A stretch of DNA of 64,000 bases from Aphrocallistes beatrix (taxonomy: Eukaryota > Porifera > Hexactinellida > Sceptrulophora > Aphrocallistidae), in the NCBI GenBank assembly GCA_963281255.1, contig OY725491.1:4700857-4764856 (forward strand), written 5' to 3'. Below, one piece after another: positions 10,703 through 21,952 of the stretch. Made by a program: the position numbers and the translations under genes. Each line of letters opens with the position of its first letter. Position 1 is the stretch's first letter. Under the pieces are notes generated by a model. It was given only the letters and a program-made list of their open reading frames with translations, searched no databases and was not told the DNA's origin.

Positions 10703-11757
10703 ATTCATAATATCACTTGATAGAATTGTTTGGAATTAGATTTGGATTCAATACTTTTCCCATAAAAAGGATGTCAATATCCGTCTGGAAATCTTTGCGA
10801 AAGGTTTGTATGAATTGATGTAATTAAAGGTTGAAAAAATGTTACCGAGAAACCGAGCCTCATTTCAACTAACAAGTATTTCAAAAGCAAATATATAAAG
10901 AAAATGTATATTGGATGTGAGGATTGATGGATGATAAATGTAGATATTTTATGCTTGAATAACACATGGGAACCTATCCCAAATATCCATTAAAGCATTG
11001 CAAAATTTTAGTCTTAAAATCTTAAACTTATTACTTTATCATAAATTAATTTTGAGAAATTTGACCAGTAAATCTCCATCTAGACTATGGGGGAAGTTAC
11101 TATTTAACAATTAGCACTAAATAAATCATAATCATATAACAACAAGCATGATGGTGAAGATAAATTATTTTTGTTATGTCATTTTTGGATTGTTTCGGTT
11201 TTACTCCCTTCATGTCATAAATGGGGGCCAAAACTCAAAAACAAATACCAGGAGTGACATTCCAGTTAAATTCTACACAATTTTTAAAAAATTAAACTGT
11301 AAACTTTGAAATGAAGGAATTTATGGATTTAAATCAGCCTCCAATGTCTGTGGTTATATCGATGATACTGATGTTTCAGAAATACATCAAAGGAATTGTG
11401 AGCGAGACCTCGAAGCGAGTGTAAACAGAACTAAATATTTCGGAGAGCAAGTGGCTGAAAATTCCCGTTGCGAAGCGATCGAGCCTGTATGGTGCGTTGT
11501 ACCATGAACAGTATTGACGTATAATTTGACGAATAATTATTAAACAATCCATTCATACTTTTTTGGGTAGTAATTACGCGACGGGAATTCAATCACAAAG
11601 CCTGCGGAGTCTAGTGATTTTAGAACTGACAATTTACTTTATTTCTCTCCCCTAGTAGCAAAACTAATCCGACTCATAACACAGATATAATCAAAAACAT
11701 ATTTTTAAAAAGAATACAAAAACTAGGCAAATGATAGCAAAAACAATAGCAAGAATA
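10703..11757. other. Intergenic, no feature recognised
   Basis: AT-rich sequence between the palindrome and the 3' end of the first NHL gene. Short ORFs here have no recognisable content. Confidence 0.3.
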
Positions 11758-12981
11758 TTAAAACACTTGCAAAGAGTATTCAGGGTTACGAGACAACACA
11801 AACAATTTTCCAGAATTAGAAAGGGCAATACCAACTGGTTCTTTGAATTCTCCTTTCTTTTTCCCTTCTTGGTTCTCTTTCTTTCCAATGGTGTGCAGTA
11901 GCTTCTCTGAGCTTGAGAATATCTTGATCACATGGTGTAAGTGGTCACTAATGAGGATATTCTGCACGCAATCCAGACAGAAGAACCAGGGTTGATAGAC
12001 CAAGCCCTTATTTACGCAGGAGGCAATGAGGTCTCCATTTCCTCTGGAGAAGAAGTGGATGCATTTAGGACTGTTGTCTAGTACTACCACTCTATCCATG
12101 GTTAGTTCGACGTCTTTAGGGAAAGATAGCGATCCTTTTCCTATAGTGAGCTTGTACTGTAAATGGTTAGAGAATACAGATATTCTGTGGTTGAGTCGGT
12201 CTGCTACGAACAAGTCCCCATTCCAGTCCACGCTTAATCCCCGTGGACCAAACAGCTGTCCTTCATCACTTCCTTTCAAACCAGCTCTGTACAGTAGTTG
12301 GTGACTGTTCTTGCAGAATCGGGAAAGCGTGTGATTACCGTAGTCTGTTACGAAGATGTCACCATGGCTGGCTGATATTCCCCAAGGACAGGAGAGTACG
12401 TTTTCGCCAAACTGAGATAGGATCTCTCCTTGGAAGGAGATTACTTGGACGCGATGGTTGGGTGTGTCCGTTATATATACCTTCTCATTAAGTTCGTCTA
12501 ATGAGAGTCCATTAAGCCCGCAATTTTCCCTTCCCACCACCGGGGTTAGGATGGGTTGTTTCTGAGAATACTCCGGTGCTTTCAGCTGGACTACCTCCCC
12601 GAGTTGCTCTATTTGTGACTGAAGGAGGGAGAAGGAGGGACAGGAGAAGGAAAGGTAGGGGGTTTGGTAGGGAACAGACTGCTGTTGCTCGGCCTCTTTG
12701 TACAGGACACCTGCTTGCTCGTGAACGGGGAGGTTAATATTACTCCTCTTCATTTGTTCCAGTTGTACTTGAGTTTTCTGCAACTCTTCGACGGCCTGGA
12801 CACGAGCAGGCTCTCTGTTTAGATAGTCCTCTCGGAGTTGAGCTACGTAACTACCGAGATCTTCCATCCTCTTAATCAGCTGCTTAATTAGAATGTTGAA
12901 AGTATCTTGGATTCGAGCGGCAATGAAATCGAATTGTGTGTCTGTGTTGTAAGGGGCGACATCTTGAACATCAGTTTCCAT
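11758..12981 (-). CDS. Coiled-coil/NHL-repeat protein 1
   Basis: Intact single-exon ORF of 407 residues. Residues about 20-95 form a heptad-like coiled coil (IKQLIKRMEDLGSYVAQL, VEELQKTQVQLEQMK). From about residue 150 it carries NHL repeats with the usual pattern of a start glycine, a hydrophobic V/I-x-D and N-H-R-I/V (ITDTPNHRVQVIS, VTDYGNHTLSRF, VADRLNHRISVFS), consistent with a six-bladed propeller. The layout resembles TRIM/NHL proteins without RING or B-box, so ubiquitin-ligase activity is not expected. NHL propellers bind RNA or protein, but no ligand can be deduced. It is the most divergent of the five family members in this window and the only intact one lacking the TATAAATA box. Confidence 0.8.
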   Translation of the reverse strand: METDVQDVAPYNTDTQFDFIAARIQDTFNILIKQLIKRMEDLGSYVAQLREDYLNREPARVQAVEELQKTQVQLEQMKRSNINLPVHEQAGVLYKEAEQQQSVPYQTPYLSFSCPSFSLLQSQIEQLGEVVQLKAPEYSQKQPILTPVVGRENCGLNGLSLDELNEKVYITDTPNHRVQVISFQGEILSQFGENVLSCPWGISASHGDIFVTDYGNHTLSRFCKNSHQLLYRAGLKGSDEGQLFGPRGLSVDWNGDLFVADRLNHRISVFSNHLQYKLTIGKGSLSFPKDVELTMDRVVVLDNSPKCIHFFSRGNGDLIASCVNKGLVYQPWFFCLDCVQNILISDHLHHVIKIFSSSEKLLHTIGKKENQEGKKKGEFKEPVGIALSNSGKLFVLSRNPEYSLQVF

Positions 12982-14002
12982 TGATTAGGATTTGGGCGAG
13001 TTTGTGTCGAATAGAATATTATACTAGACTAAGACACAATCTGTATTATATGTAACCGGAGAACGCCAGACGATCTCAATGGTAGATATGGATACTACTG
13101 GAGAATTAAGCAATTCAATCAAAACCCAAAAATTACCTAAATTCCCTTACATATCCACGTGGCCAATTTACATAACATTACCTCGCTCAATCCAAATAGA
13201 TCTGTTACACAATGATCGTAAAAATCGTTTGAAATAGGTGGATTTGTTCCGATTAGTAAATAGCATAATTCATTGGTTAATTAACAACATATCGGTTCCA
13301 TTCTAATACCAAAGGTATACTATAGGTATATCTACAACATTATGCAGACAAAATGATGATGAAAAAAATTTAAAACTGAAATGGTGTCTTCTTACGAATG
13401 ATAAGAGATAGGATAAAACTTATGATTGATCAAACGTTCAGTATGGATGTCTCTACAATACCATACTAACGCCATCATGATGATGTCATAGTGAGTGGAA
13501 CTATGACATCATCATGATGGCTTTTCATGTATAAGCTTGAAAATATAATAACCGTTTATATTAAATCCAAGCCTCTCAACTCTCACGATCTCGTGTGTCA
13601 CGATTTTCGCTGTTATACAATACAATTCTACCATATCTCACGATTTGCTATATGTCATCACACGATTTAGTTAGATTATCGGTTGAGAGGCAATCTAAGC
13701 CCATTTTGTATCGCAGATTTATTAACCATTTTCGCGTCATCATTTTACCAAATAGTATAAAGTTAATATCTAATAAGAAGATAGAAGTGAACATAGGATT
13801 CATAAAATGTTTAGTATGGTTGACTCCACAATATTATACGCCTTTTATTTAATAACGTCATTATGAATTAGGAAAAAAATATAAAATTGAGGGATAGTGA
13901 CGCAATAACAGAACCTTTCACATGTGTATTTTCACAATAAGTTGGAAGCACACTCCCATCCCGTCTTTGAGGTTTTTTCCAATTTCTTTTCCATTTTATG
14001 AA
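12982..14002. other. Upstream region of NHL protein 1 and intergenic DNA
   Basis: AT-rich. A degenerate stretch near 13185-13260 (cctcgctcaatccaaat ... tgttccgattagtaaat) resembles the pogo-like MITE at 21369. A separate perfect hairpin lies at 13471-13521. Nothing else is recognised. Confidence 0.35.
13471..13521. repeat. Perfect 21-bp inverted repeat with 9-base loop
   Basis: gccatcatgatgatgtcata with one further g is repeated exactly inverted at 13501-13521. The arms contain TGATGTCA, a CRE-like variant. It could be a short MITE or an isolated hairpin; there is no flanking duplication that I can see. Confidence 0.6.
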
Positions 14003-14217
14003 CATACATGCCAACTTGAGCCATGATTAAAGTGGGACGCAGGGTTAAATTTCGCGGGACATGGCGGGACGCAATAGAAAAGTATTATACATAGAGTCAA
14101 AAAAGCAGGACATAATAGGGAATTTCTTGTAAAAGCGGGACACTCGAGAAAATTAGCTCAATAGAAGAGTGAAAAAAGCGGGACGTTCCGCCAAAAACGG
14201 GACAGTTGGTAAGTATG
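14003..14217. mobile_element. hAT-like MITE with GGGAC subterminal motifs
   Basis: Inverted ends CATACATGCCAAC and GTTGGTAAGTATG enclose many GCGGGAC motifs in direct and inverted order, the layout of subterminal transposase sites in hAT elements. A related fragment lies at about 47330-47480. No target duplication is visible. Confidence 0.5.
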
Positions 14218-14652
14218 CATTAATCACTTTCTATTGCATTTGTTTGAGAAGATTCCCTTTCATACCTGATTCAACTTGAGATTTCGCGGTACCTATGGGT
14301 GAGATCATTTCTTCACGTTGAGTGTCTGTAGCTCGTGATTCTTCTCTCCTCTCCTCTCACGCAGTTGCGCCATAATTTCAAATCTTCTTGCGTCCATTTA
14401 CCGATTATTCGATCAAAATGGAGTTGATTTCCACTCCAACGGATCAGTAGTTTGGGAAGGAGCATGATATTTTTTGCCATTTAAACTGTTCTTATCAAAC
14501 GATTCAATTATTATATATTAAGCTTAGTGTACGATCACAGAACTCGATAAATATATTTATAGAATTCTATCAAATAGCAGAGTATATAAGCAACAGCTCA
14601 AGAATATTACATGGAATAATGGAATATAGATTTTAGACGGAATAAAGCACTT
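14218..14652. other. Intergenic, no feature recognised
   Basis: AT-rich sequence without recognisable genes or repeats. Confidence 0.3.
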
Positions 14653-15190
14653 TAATCTTATATATTAAAATGCTAGGATTTTTTTTATTTGTCCGAATTG
14701 ATTGAAGAATTGGTAAGTCGTAGAGATACGAAAATTGGCATGTAGGTGTGAAATGATGAATCTACGATTAATTTCGAAAATCTAAGCGAAATTTTCACAT
14801 CTCTGCAAAAAAATGGAAAAAAATTTCACACTTTTCTATACAAAATAAATGACTACACTATCACAATAGAAATCATTGTACAAGTACGACACTACAATAG
14901 ATCGTCATTGTTATTAATACTTCAAAGCCACAACTTGTTTGATATCTTAAATGTATTATAGTGTATAGCAATAAAAAAGATTATGTGCATATTTTCACAC
15001 CTTTATATACATATTTTTTTGACGTCATTGTCACCTTTTATAATTAGAAATTTTAGTTTTTCGACTATAACTCAAGCCATTTTAGGTGATAGAAAGCTGA
15101 AATTATAATAGAATGTGTTACGTGTATATTAATATATCTCATATATGATACAATTATCATTAAGAAATGATGACTCATCACTCTGTTATA
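14653..15190 (+). repeat. Chimeric Helitron-like repeat: B 5' part joined to A body
   Basis: It begins with the B-type 5' end TCTTATATATTAAAATGC at about 14656 and follows subfamily B to about 15009. It then switches to subfamily A sequence (ttgacgtcattgtcacc ... gatgactcatcac). The 3' hairpin end is absent. Next to the switch lies a fragment of an NHL gene. Confidence 0.6.
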
Positions 15191-15262
15191 ATCAATTCTG
15201 TGGTGGATACGTGTCGGGGATTTTGTTGGTTGCAACTACTGGTTCATGTGGGTTGCTGCCAT
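15191..15262 (-). pseudogene. Fragment of the NHL gene 2 start region
   Basis: About 70 bp match, with a few differences, the first codons of the NHL gene that starts at 17211 (shared tract 'ttgcaactactggttcatgt' and the ATG context ctgccattctt). Homology stops abruptly on both sides. The fragment directly follows Helitron-like sequence, as in gene-fragment capture; a local duplication is the alternative. Confidence 0.65.
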
Positions 15263-15910
15263 TCTTTTCTTAAGATGTCAGCAATGGGGTCGTGTTGTAA
15301 CACACACAAATCATTATTAGGTAGACAACGCTAGCTATCTAGATTGGTAGATACAGTGTAGCAGTTAGGGGTAGCGGACTACAGTCGCACCACACCAGAC
15401 GCATAAACTTAGATCTTTCTCGCCATTCCTAATTTTGCGGACTTTAGGCAATATTATCTACCTATGGGTGGATACTTAGGTCATTAAGAAAAACCATGAA
15501 CTGGAATCAGAAAATTGTGTTATACGTATAATATCAAATCTTAGTTTTATGCTAAATACTTAATATTAACAACACTTAGAAGTGCCCTTTTTAAACCGGC
15601 TGTGAAAAATCATTAATTTCGTCATAAATGTAACTTACTCCGCAATCATATAATGGCTAATAAAAATTTTAGCAACGGATATGGGTACTGTAGAATCTAT
15701 ATTTAGTAGCATTGTGGTGTAACACGCTTATTTATTTACTGGTCAGATAGCAAAGTGCGATTCATTTCATTTGTTCTATAAATTTAATTAAGCTCAAAAA
15801 TGCTTATTATGAACCTCCAATGGATCCAAATACACACTTGTTTATACTAATGAAGTATTTATATACGTAGAAATACTAATATTACATATACGAATCTTTA
15901 AATTTACAAT
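15263..15910. other. Intergenic with a remnant of a foldback element
   Basis: Around 15640-15720 'aaaattttagcaacggatat' and following bases resemble the right arm of the foldback element at 44545-45752. The rest is unassigned. Confidence 0.35.
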
Positions 15911-17211
15911 TTAAAAGGCTTGGAGTATGTTGCTATCTTTCTCATCCACTATAATTATTCTTTGTTTGGAGTCTACTGTTATACCTCTAGGGTAACATAG
16001 CTCTCCTGCTTCCTTCTTTCCCTCTCTACCAATCTTCTGTATCAGGATTCCGTCTGGAGAGAATATTCTGATACAGTGACCTCTATAATCACTCACCAGA
16101 ATATTCTCACAGGAATCTAGACAGAAGTACCGAGCATTCTTGATGTCGTTTCCTGTTACTAGGGAGCGTATGAGGGTACCATCTAGCTCGAATACTTGGA
16201 TTGGATCTGGATGGTAGTCGCTGTAGTATCTGTAGCCGAATAGAACAAATATTTGTTGTTTGTGTACGATGATGTCTCGAGGAGTCGTATCTTCATTAAA
16301 CGAGATAGCCTTCAGAATAATATTATCAGTAGGTACGAGGTCGAGATCAAATATCCCTACTGTTAGAGAGTTATTTTCACAAGTGTAGATATTGGATCTT
16401 TCTATAGATATCCCCGTAAATGAACAATATATATTCAATTTCTTTGTGAGTATTTTTTCGCGAGTTTCTCCATTTTTGTTCATTTTAATAATGTCATGTG
16501 ACTCAGTAGTTGCATATATGTGGTCCCCCTTGATAGTCATATAGCATACACTGCTTAGAAGTGGATTCTGTAGAGTTGTGTAGTGCTTACCCTCACTAGT
16601 AAAGACTTGTATTCTTCTAGTTTTGAAAAACTCTCATAAATCAGTTTGCTGGTGGGATCTATACAGACAGCTGTGGGGTAGAATAGTTGATCTTCTTCTT
16701 TACCTTCCTTAACTCCGTGTCAGATAGGTAGAGTCCTGAACCTGTATGGATTGAGTGACTTCATAATGCGGCACTTCTCTTCTAGTGCATTCTCTATCTC
16801 TTCCATCTGACAGCTGATCGACACGAGAGGAAAAGCAATCTGTTCTGAAAGGATTTTATCCATTTCATCTTCGATATTTTTTAGGTTTTTCTGGAGCAAC
16901 GTGTTCAGCCTGTTGGCATGTAGCTTTTTTTCAGTGTCTTCTTTCAGTTGAGTTAACTCCTCTAAGCTAATTTTACTCTCGTTTATTTTCACTGCGATTT
17001 CAGCTGGGATGGCATCCAGCTCTGCCAAGAGTGTCACTTCTCTTTGTGCCACCATTTGGTGGATCTGTGCGAAAGTGTCGCTGAGTTGTCTCTTCCTCTC
17101 TGCCACTTGTTGAGCCAGTTCTTCTAGAGCTCTTTCCAATTCTGTGATGGAGACGTGTCGGAGATTTTGTATGGTTGCAACTACTGGTTCATGTGGGCAC
17201 CTTGCTGCCAT
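15911..17211 (-). pseudogene. Coiled-coil/NHL-repeat protein 2, interrupted
   Basis: The first part (17211-16720) encodes 163 residues with a long coiled coil (ITELERALEELAQQVAERKR; KISLEELTQLKEDTEKKL). An in-frame TGA follows FRTLPI. The same frame continues with an NHL-like G-V-K-E-G-K-E-E-D-Q-L-F-Y-P-T-A-V block, and one frame change near 16620 leads into TRRIQVFTSEGK and the NHL part (16540-15911; ENILVSDYRGHCIRIFS, YPRGITVDSKQRIIIVD). Read through, it would be about 430 residues, the normal size for this family. With one stop and one shift it is either a young pseudogene or an assembly error. Confidence 0.75.
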
Positions 17212-17594
17212 TCTTTGCTTTGTTCGTTATTGAGTGTTTGTAGTTTGTTGGCTAGATAAATTAGTGAGAATCTTAGACTAGTAATGGAACTAACATAGCA
17301 CAGCTAAATATAGGATTGAAAGTGGTTTCATCACTCACTGCCATCTCTTCATGTCCCATGATACTCCTGTTATGTAATAACTTTCATTATTGTTAGATTT
17401 AGTTCCAATTTGTTTTATATTTTGTTTCAATTCTGTTTTAGGCTGGTTTGTGAATATTTCAGTATTTCGTAATTTTGATAATATTTACAGTTTCAGATTT
17501 GAGACACTCAGTAATACTAATAAATTGTTTTTGAATTTTTTTCTATTGTTTGTAACACTGAATTGTGATTGGTGACTATCTGAATGAATTCCAG
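17212..17594. other. Upstream region of NHL gene 2 and 5' flank of the SRCR gene
   Basis: Divergent intergenic region, rich in T on the plus strand before 17594, as expected for an intron end leading to the acceptor ATTCCAG. No repeats recognised. Confidence 0.35.
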
Positions 17595-18222
17595 GTAATC
17601 GCATACAGCTTGGGTTCCCCACCGAGAACCTCAGTGCCTACAGTCGAGTTGGATCAACCAATCAGACTCTACTACTTCTACTGTACCGGAGCTGAAACTA
17701 ACATTAGTGAGTGCAGGCATCTCACTGAAGTGTCAACTGAGCACTTCTTTCTTTGTGACAATCATGCGAATTGGGAAGGAGTACCACCTCAAAAGTGAGA
17801 ACCATATACAATACTCTATATTCATACTTAAATATGTTTCTACACTTTTAAGAAGATTGCGTGGTTTATTTTTAATGATATATTATCCACAAATGTATCG
17901 CATATTTTCTATTTTTAGACCTCAGAGTTCTCTGTCACTCGATCAGCGGGAATAGGGACAGGCGAGGCTGTGGGCTTTGCGTTGGTCCTTGTTACCCTGG
18001 TTGTTGTGGGGATTGTGACTATTGTAGTTGTGTGCTACTCTTCGTAAGGAAATGAGTCTTCAGGAAAACGGTGAGTTTCCCGCCGAATTTACTCAATTTA
18101 GAAGTTATTTTGTAATTCCTTGGCAACAGATTAACCGCATTCACTCCACTACTGAAACTGAAACTGAACCTGAACCTGTTGATGTGTCAGCTGATGATGA
18201 TCTCATGATTCCCATTAACTAA
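17595..18222 (+). pseudogene. SRCR-domain single-pass membrane receptor, C-terminal exons
   Basis: Exon 17595-17794 encodes the second half of a scavenger-receptor cysteine-rich domain: QLGFPTENLSAYS in one frame, then YCTGAETNISECRH and FLCDNHANWEGV in another. These match the SRCR pattern LGF/Y...C.G.E..L..C......C.H. Exon 17919 to about 18043 encodes AVGFALVLVTLVVVGIVTIV, a clear transmembrane helix. A tail exon from 18130 (after GGCAACAG) encodes INRIHSTTETETEPEPVD and ends at 18222. Two frame changes inside the SRCR exon (near 17660 and 17781) and an unclear junction after the membrane helix suggest decay or sequencing indels. The first half of the domain and any upstream domains were not found. 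Confidence 0.6.
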
Positions 18223-18296
18223 TATTTCCTGAAAAGATGTATTTGTATTTACTCTATGATTATTCGAGTTTATTTGAGATTGTTTATATCTTTAAT

Positions 18297-18584
18297 CAGA
18301 GGCGTAGCTTACACCTATGTCGCCCGGGGCGGATGTATTTCATGCCGCCCCTCAACACATATTTCTACCTCAACTTGGCAAGTGTATTAACTTAATTTGT
18401 GGTGTGTTTTGTGTGTTAATTTAAAATACTATTCATACTTGTATTAGCTGGAAAAAGCATGTTCAAATTCAAAATACCTTGGAAAATTCTGAGTTTACCA
18501 ATATATATTTTATGAAACACAAGGTCAAGTGCCGCCCCCTATTAAGCGCCGCCCGGGGCGGTCCGCCCCCTAGCTACGCCACTG
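18297..18584. mobile_element. hAT MITE with perfect 8-bp target duplication
   Basis: The ends CAGAGGCGTAGCTTACACC and TAGCTACGCCACTG are of the CAGNGGCGTAGC type common in hAT elements. TCTTTAAT flanks both sides (18289-18296 and 18585-18592). The interior has CCGCCC/GGGGCGG motifs. A truncated second copy lies at about 29511-29610. Confidence 0.85.
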
Positions 18585-18592
18585 TCTTTAAT

Positions 18593-19849
18593 AACTTTCG
18601 CTACCCCAAACAAATACCTCAATCAAGATCGGAATTATTTAAAACTTAATTATTAATTAGGGTATGTCACGGAATATATGAGACTCCCGAAATATTTGGG
18701 GTCCCCGGAACAAAAAAATTTCGAAGCCACCATCTAACCCAAACAGCAAAAGCAAAAATACGCAAAATAGATATTTTTAATCAAACAACGCTGCCATCTC
18801 ATTCGTACACTAACTATACACCCCTGGCAATTTTCTGGTGAGGTCTCCCCTTCCAACACGGGCAACTATTTTGGAAGGTCCTTACTCCCTAAGTATGCGG
18901 GGGGGCATATGTGTGGGTCCCCGGGGTAAGTTCCCCGTTTGCCTTAAATCCAGCCCTGCAATTGACCTCTGTATAACGGTGGTCCATATATTTCATTATA
19001 ACACTTAAATATTGGTTTCATTCTAGGGGAGGTGGTCTAAATATTTCGTGACAGGTATCAGGATTGATTTATTCACTTTCTAGTTCTCTTGATTACACTT
19101 CAAGTTGGACGTGAACGGTCAATTGATCGCATTCAAACAAACATAGCATATATACACTAAGGCTATGGCAGTGTGATTTTAGACCATGGATTCACTTATT
19201 TCACTGTATCCTCAAACGGTGAATTTGAATTAGTTCGAGGATATTCAAGTTCTGGGGATCTAATAATTTCATCAAGCAAAACTTAAAAGGACTCATAGCA
19301 TCTTTGATTTGTATGAAGCTCTCATTTGTTTAAAAAGAAGGGACATACCTAATTTACGGAATGGTTCCGGAATTTTAAATGCCTATTTTAAGGAATATTC
19401 CATTCCGGATATTATAAATGCCTAATTTACGGAACATTCCTTAAATTAGTTATGTCCAAAAGAAGTACATATTTTACATCAATTTGACTTTTTGAGGTAT
19501 GAGTAAACTGCACAGCCAGAAACAATAAGAGAACGTCCAATGTAAGAAGGTAGGTCATTAACTATAATTTTGGAAAAAAGGGCGTCTGAGTTTATGAAAA
19601 ATCAAATATAATATATCAACTGTATTATCATATCAAGTGGTGTAAAGAGAAACTTACTCATTATAGTTTGGCTTTCCAGTCGAGTTTGATTGATTACAGC
19701 CCTGAAACATCATTTTATCATTCTTTTGGGTTTCTTGTTCTGTTAGAATCAGTTAGATAAATAACCTGGATACTTTGGAAAATAGTGGGTAAAGAAGAAT
19801 CTTTCAATTGAAGGTTACACGATCTCGAGGCGTAACTAGCATATTATCA
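18593..19849. other. Intergenic with hAT ends and a short palindromic MITE
   Basis: About 18660-18957 ends in TTAAATCCAGCCCTG, a hAT-type terminus, with GGGGTCCCCGG motifs inside; its left end is unclear. At about 19345-19450 the motif CCTAATTTACGGAA recurs in direct and inverted order, which may be a small MITE. At 19670-19713 (minus) a possible short exon (GCNQSNSTGKPNYNE) lies between AG and GT borders, downstream of the THAP domain. Confidence 0.4.
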
Positions 19850-20095
19850 GTTCTCCCCATCAAAATATTGAAAAATTCTCTGTAGGTTTTCTTCTCTTAA
19901 GTGATGATGTATACAGACTCTGAGTTTCTTGTAGGTCTGGAAATCTTTTCTCGGTCTGGGAATCGCTCTAAACCATCTATCGCATAAATCATCATCCTTG
20001 AAAAAGTTGAAAACCTTTGTGAAGACTTCAGCTCCATGTAATTAGAGTTACAGCCGAGTACAAGACAGGATAGCAATGTAGTATATTAGGGCTCC
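19850..20095 (-). pseudogene. THAP-type zinc finger, frame-shifted
   Basis: On the minus strand CLVLGCNSNY begins a C2CH THAP domain. After one frame change near 20010 it continues VFNFFKDDDLCDRWFRAIPR and LRVCIHHHLREENLQ, giving the family order C-x4-C-N-S-N, F-x-F, W, then C-x2-H with the 'HF..ED'-like end. THAP domains bind DNA and derive from P-element transposases, so this may be a host THAP gene or a P-like element. The frame change and the stop soon after the domain indicate a broken copy, or a missing intron in my reading. Confidence 0.5.
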
Positions 20096-20254
20096 CTAAT
20101 TAAAAAAGAATATCGAAGAAAAAAAGTCAAGTTATTGTAAAAAAAAAAAAATTCGAGAAAAAAATTGAGCCGTTTTCACCTCGTACTAGACATAAAATAA
20201 AAAGAAAGAAAAGTGAGCTTTGGGCACACGCTAGTAGTTAGACAACACCTCGTG

Positions 20255-20392
20255 CAGGCCCGGCGGAAGCAACTTTTTATTGGTCCGGCCATAGCGAGAG
20301 TTGGTCCGGCCAAAAGCAAATTTGCATATGAAAATAAGCCATAATAGCATAAAATTGGTCCGGCCAAAGCCGGACCAGTTCCGCCGGCCCTG
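20255..20392. mobile_element. Short MITE with GGTCCGGCC motifs
   Basis: Inverted ends CAGGCCCGGCGGAA and TTCCGCCGGCCCTG enclose four copies of TTGGTCCGGCC in both orientations. A 5-bp tcgtg is present on both sides, but the longer flanks do not match, so the superfamily is open. Confidence 0.6.
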
Positions 20393-21056
20393 TCGTGTTG
20401 GCAGAGTCGCTATGCGAGCGCATGTGAATCTCAACGAATTCAGACCCGACAGGTGTCAAATATCGATTACTTTCACTAATCCATTTCAAATTTGCTTACT
20501 TATGAATTTATACTATTCGAATACATGTTTAGGAGGGATTTTAGGAGGGACTTCTGCGAATATGTCTCGAATGAAAGTGATCTGAGAGATTTTTTAAATT
20601 CTGATTGTTTAGTTTTTCGAAATAAATTCAATTTCCAGTGTTAGCAAGTTTTGACGAAAATGCATGTGTTCATTTTCTGAATAAAATTCGACGGATTTGC
20701 TTCAAATCTCTCACAAACTTGACAAAAGAATAAAAAAAGATTTTTGTGGAATGCATCACCGAAATTGATTGGTCAATATAGTAATTTAGTAAATAGAACA
20801 GAGTGACAGAAGTAGAAGAGAGGAGATTAATTGGCTCACCTCTCCGACAAGCCTCATCAAATGACAGAGTTTTGACTCCCTGAGTCCCATCTATTACAGC
20901 TAAACTCTAAAAATAAAAAATAATAACAGAATTCATTTAGCTTCCTTAGAAGCAAGTTCACTTCTTAGAAAGGGAATTAATAGCAGAAGATTCTCTGTAA
21001 GGTATGGACATTTGTGATCTCCAAAATAAAAGTGGTCTGAATTTTTTCTATATAGG
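20393..21056. other. Intergenic, one possible exon
   Basis: On the minus strand 20826-20890 lies between ...TTTAG and GTGAGC and reads AVIDGTQGVKTLSFDEACRR. It could be an exon of an unknown gene. No other feature is recognised. Confidence 0.25.
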
Positions 21057-21164
21057 CAGTGGCGTATTTACACACGGGAATATGCCCTAGTTACCTCTTA
21101 TACTGCCTTAGTAAGCAGAATCGGTAGAACTTGTAAAAATCATATAATTTGATTTACGCCACTG
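21057..21164. mobile_element. 108-bp hAT MITE
   Basis: The ends CAGTGGCGTATTTAC and TTTACGCCACTG are flanked by tatatagg and attatagg, an approximate 8-bp duplication. Confidence 0.65.
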
Positions 21165-21368
21165 ATTATAGGCATAGCTAGGACAGTTGAGTATATGCAA
21201 TTTACTATTAGAACAACTGCTAATAGTAGAACTGCTTGTTTTCCCACACCTGTTTATTGAATTATTTCCCGTGTATGATGGTTGTAATCTTATTTTTTGC
21301 GTTAAGGTTTCTTCCCCTAATCATCTTAAATATACGCACTACTAAAAAGGTTTTCAATATTGTATGTA

Positions 21369-21668
21369 CAGTACACCCTCGCTAATCCGAACAGCTCTGT
21401 GCCAATGATCGAAAAAATCGTTCGGATTAGTGAATTTGTTCCGATTAGTGAAATAACACTAATTCAATGGGGTATTAACTATAAAAAAATTGAATTGTTA
21501 GAATATTAAGGATAATATTTTGTTATGATGCTTCTTTAATGAGGTTTCTCAATCTTATTGAAATATATAATATTATAAACGTTGATTTAAAGCATAGAGG
21601 CGAGTAATATTATATTTCGGGTGTTCGGATTGTAAGAATGAAGTGTTCGGATTAGCGAGGGTGCACTG
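21369..21668. mobile_element. pogo-like MITE inserted at TA
   Basis: Inverted ends CAGTACACCCTCGCTAATCC and GGATTAGCGAGGGTGCACTG are flanked by TA. Inside, 'ttcggattag' motifs recur. The CAGT...ACTG ends and TA target are typical of pogo/Tigger-related elements. There is no transposase. Confidence 0.75.
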
Positions 21669-21952
21669 TATTGGCATTTAACAACACTGGTATACACTAA
21701 CTGTAATAGAAAATATTAAATTATGTGAACGAATATTATCTGGACTAAGGGTTCGATTCATGTATTCCAGTCTAGAATAACTACCGCTAGGACCACTAGA
21801 ACAATGTATCTAAACTTATGACTAGCCAGTGTGTGCAACCACTATATACGGTTTTGTGTCTTTTAGAGAGTTAAAGGTCATTCAAAAAATGTATTGATCA
21901 GAATAGCACACAAATTATCCAATAAACAACAACAAAATAAATAAATGCAAAA

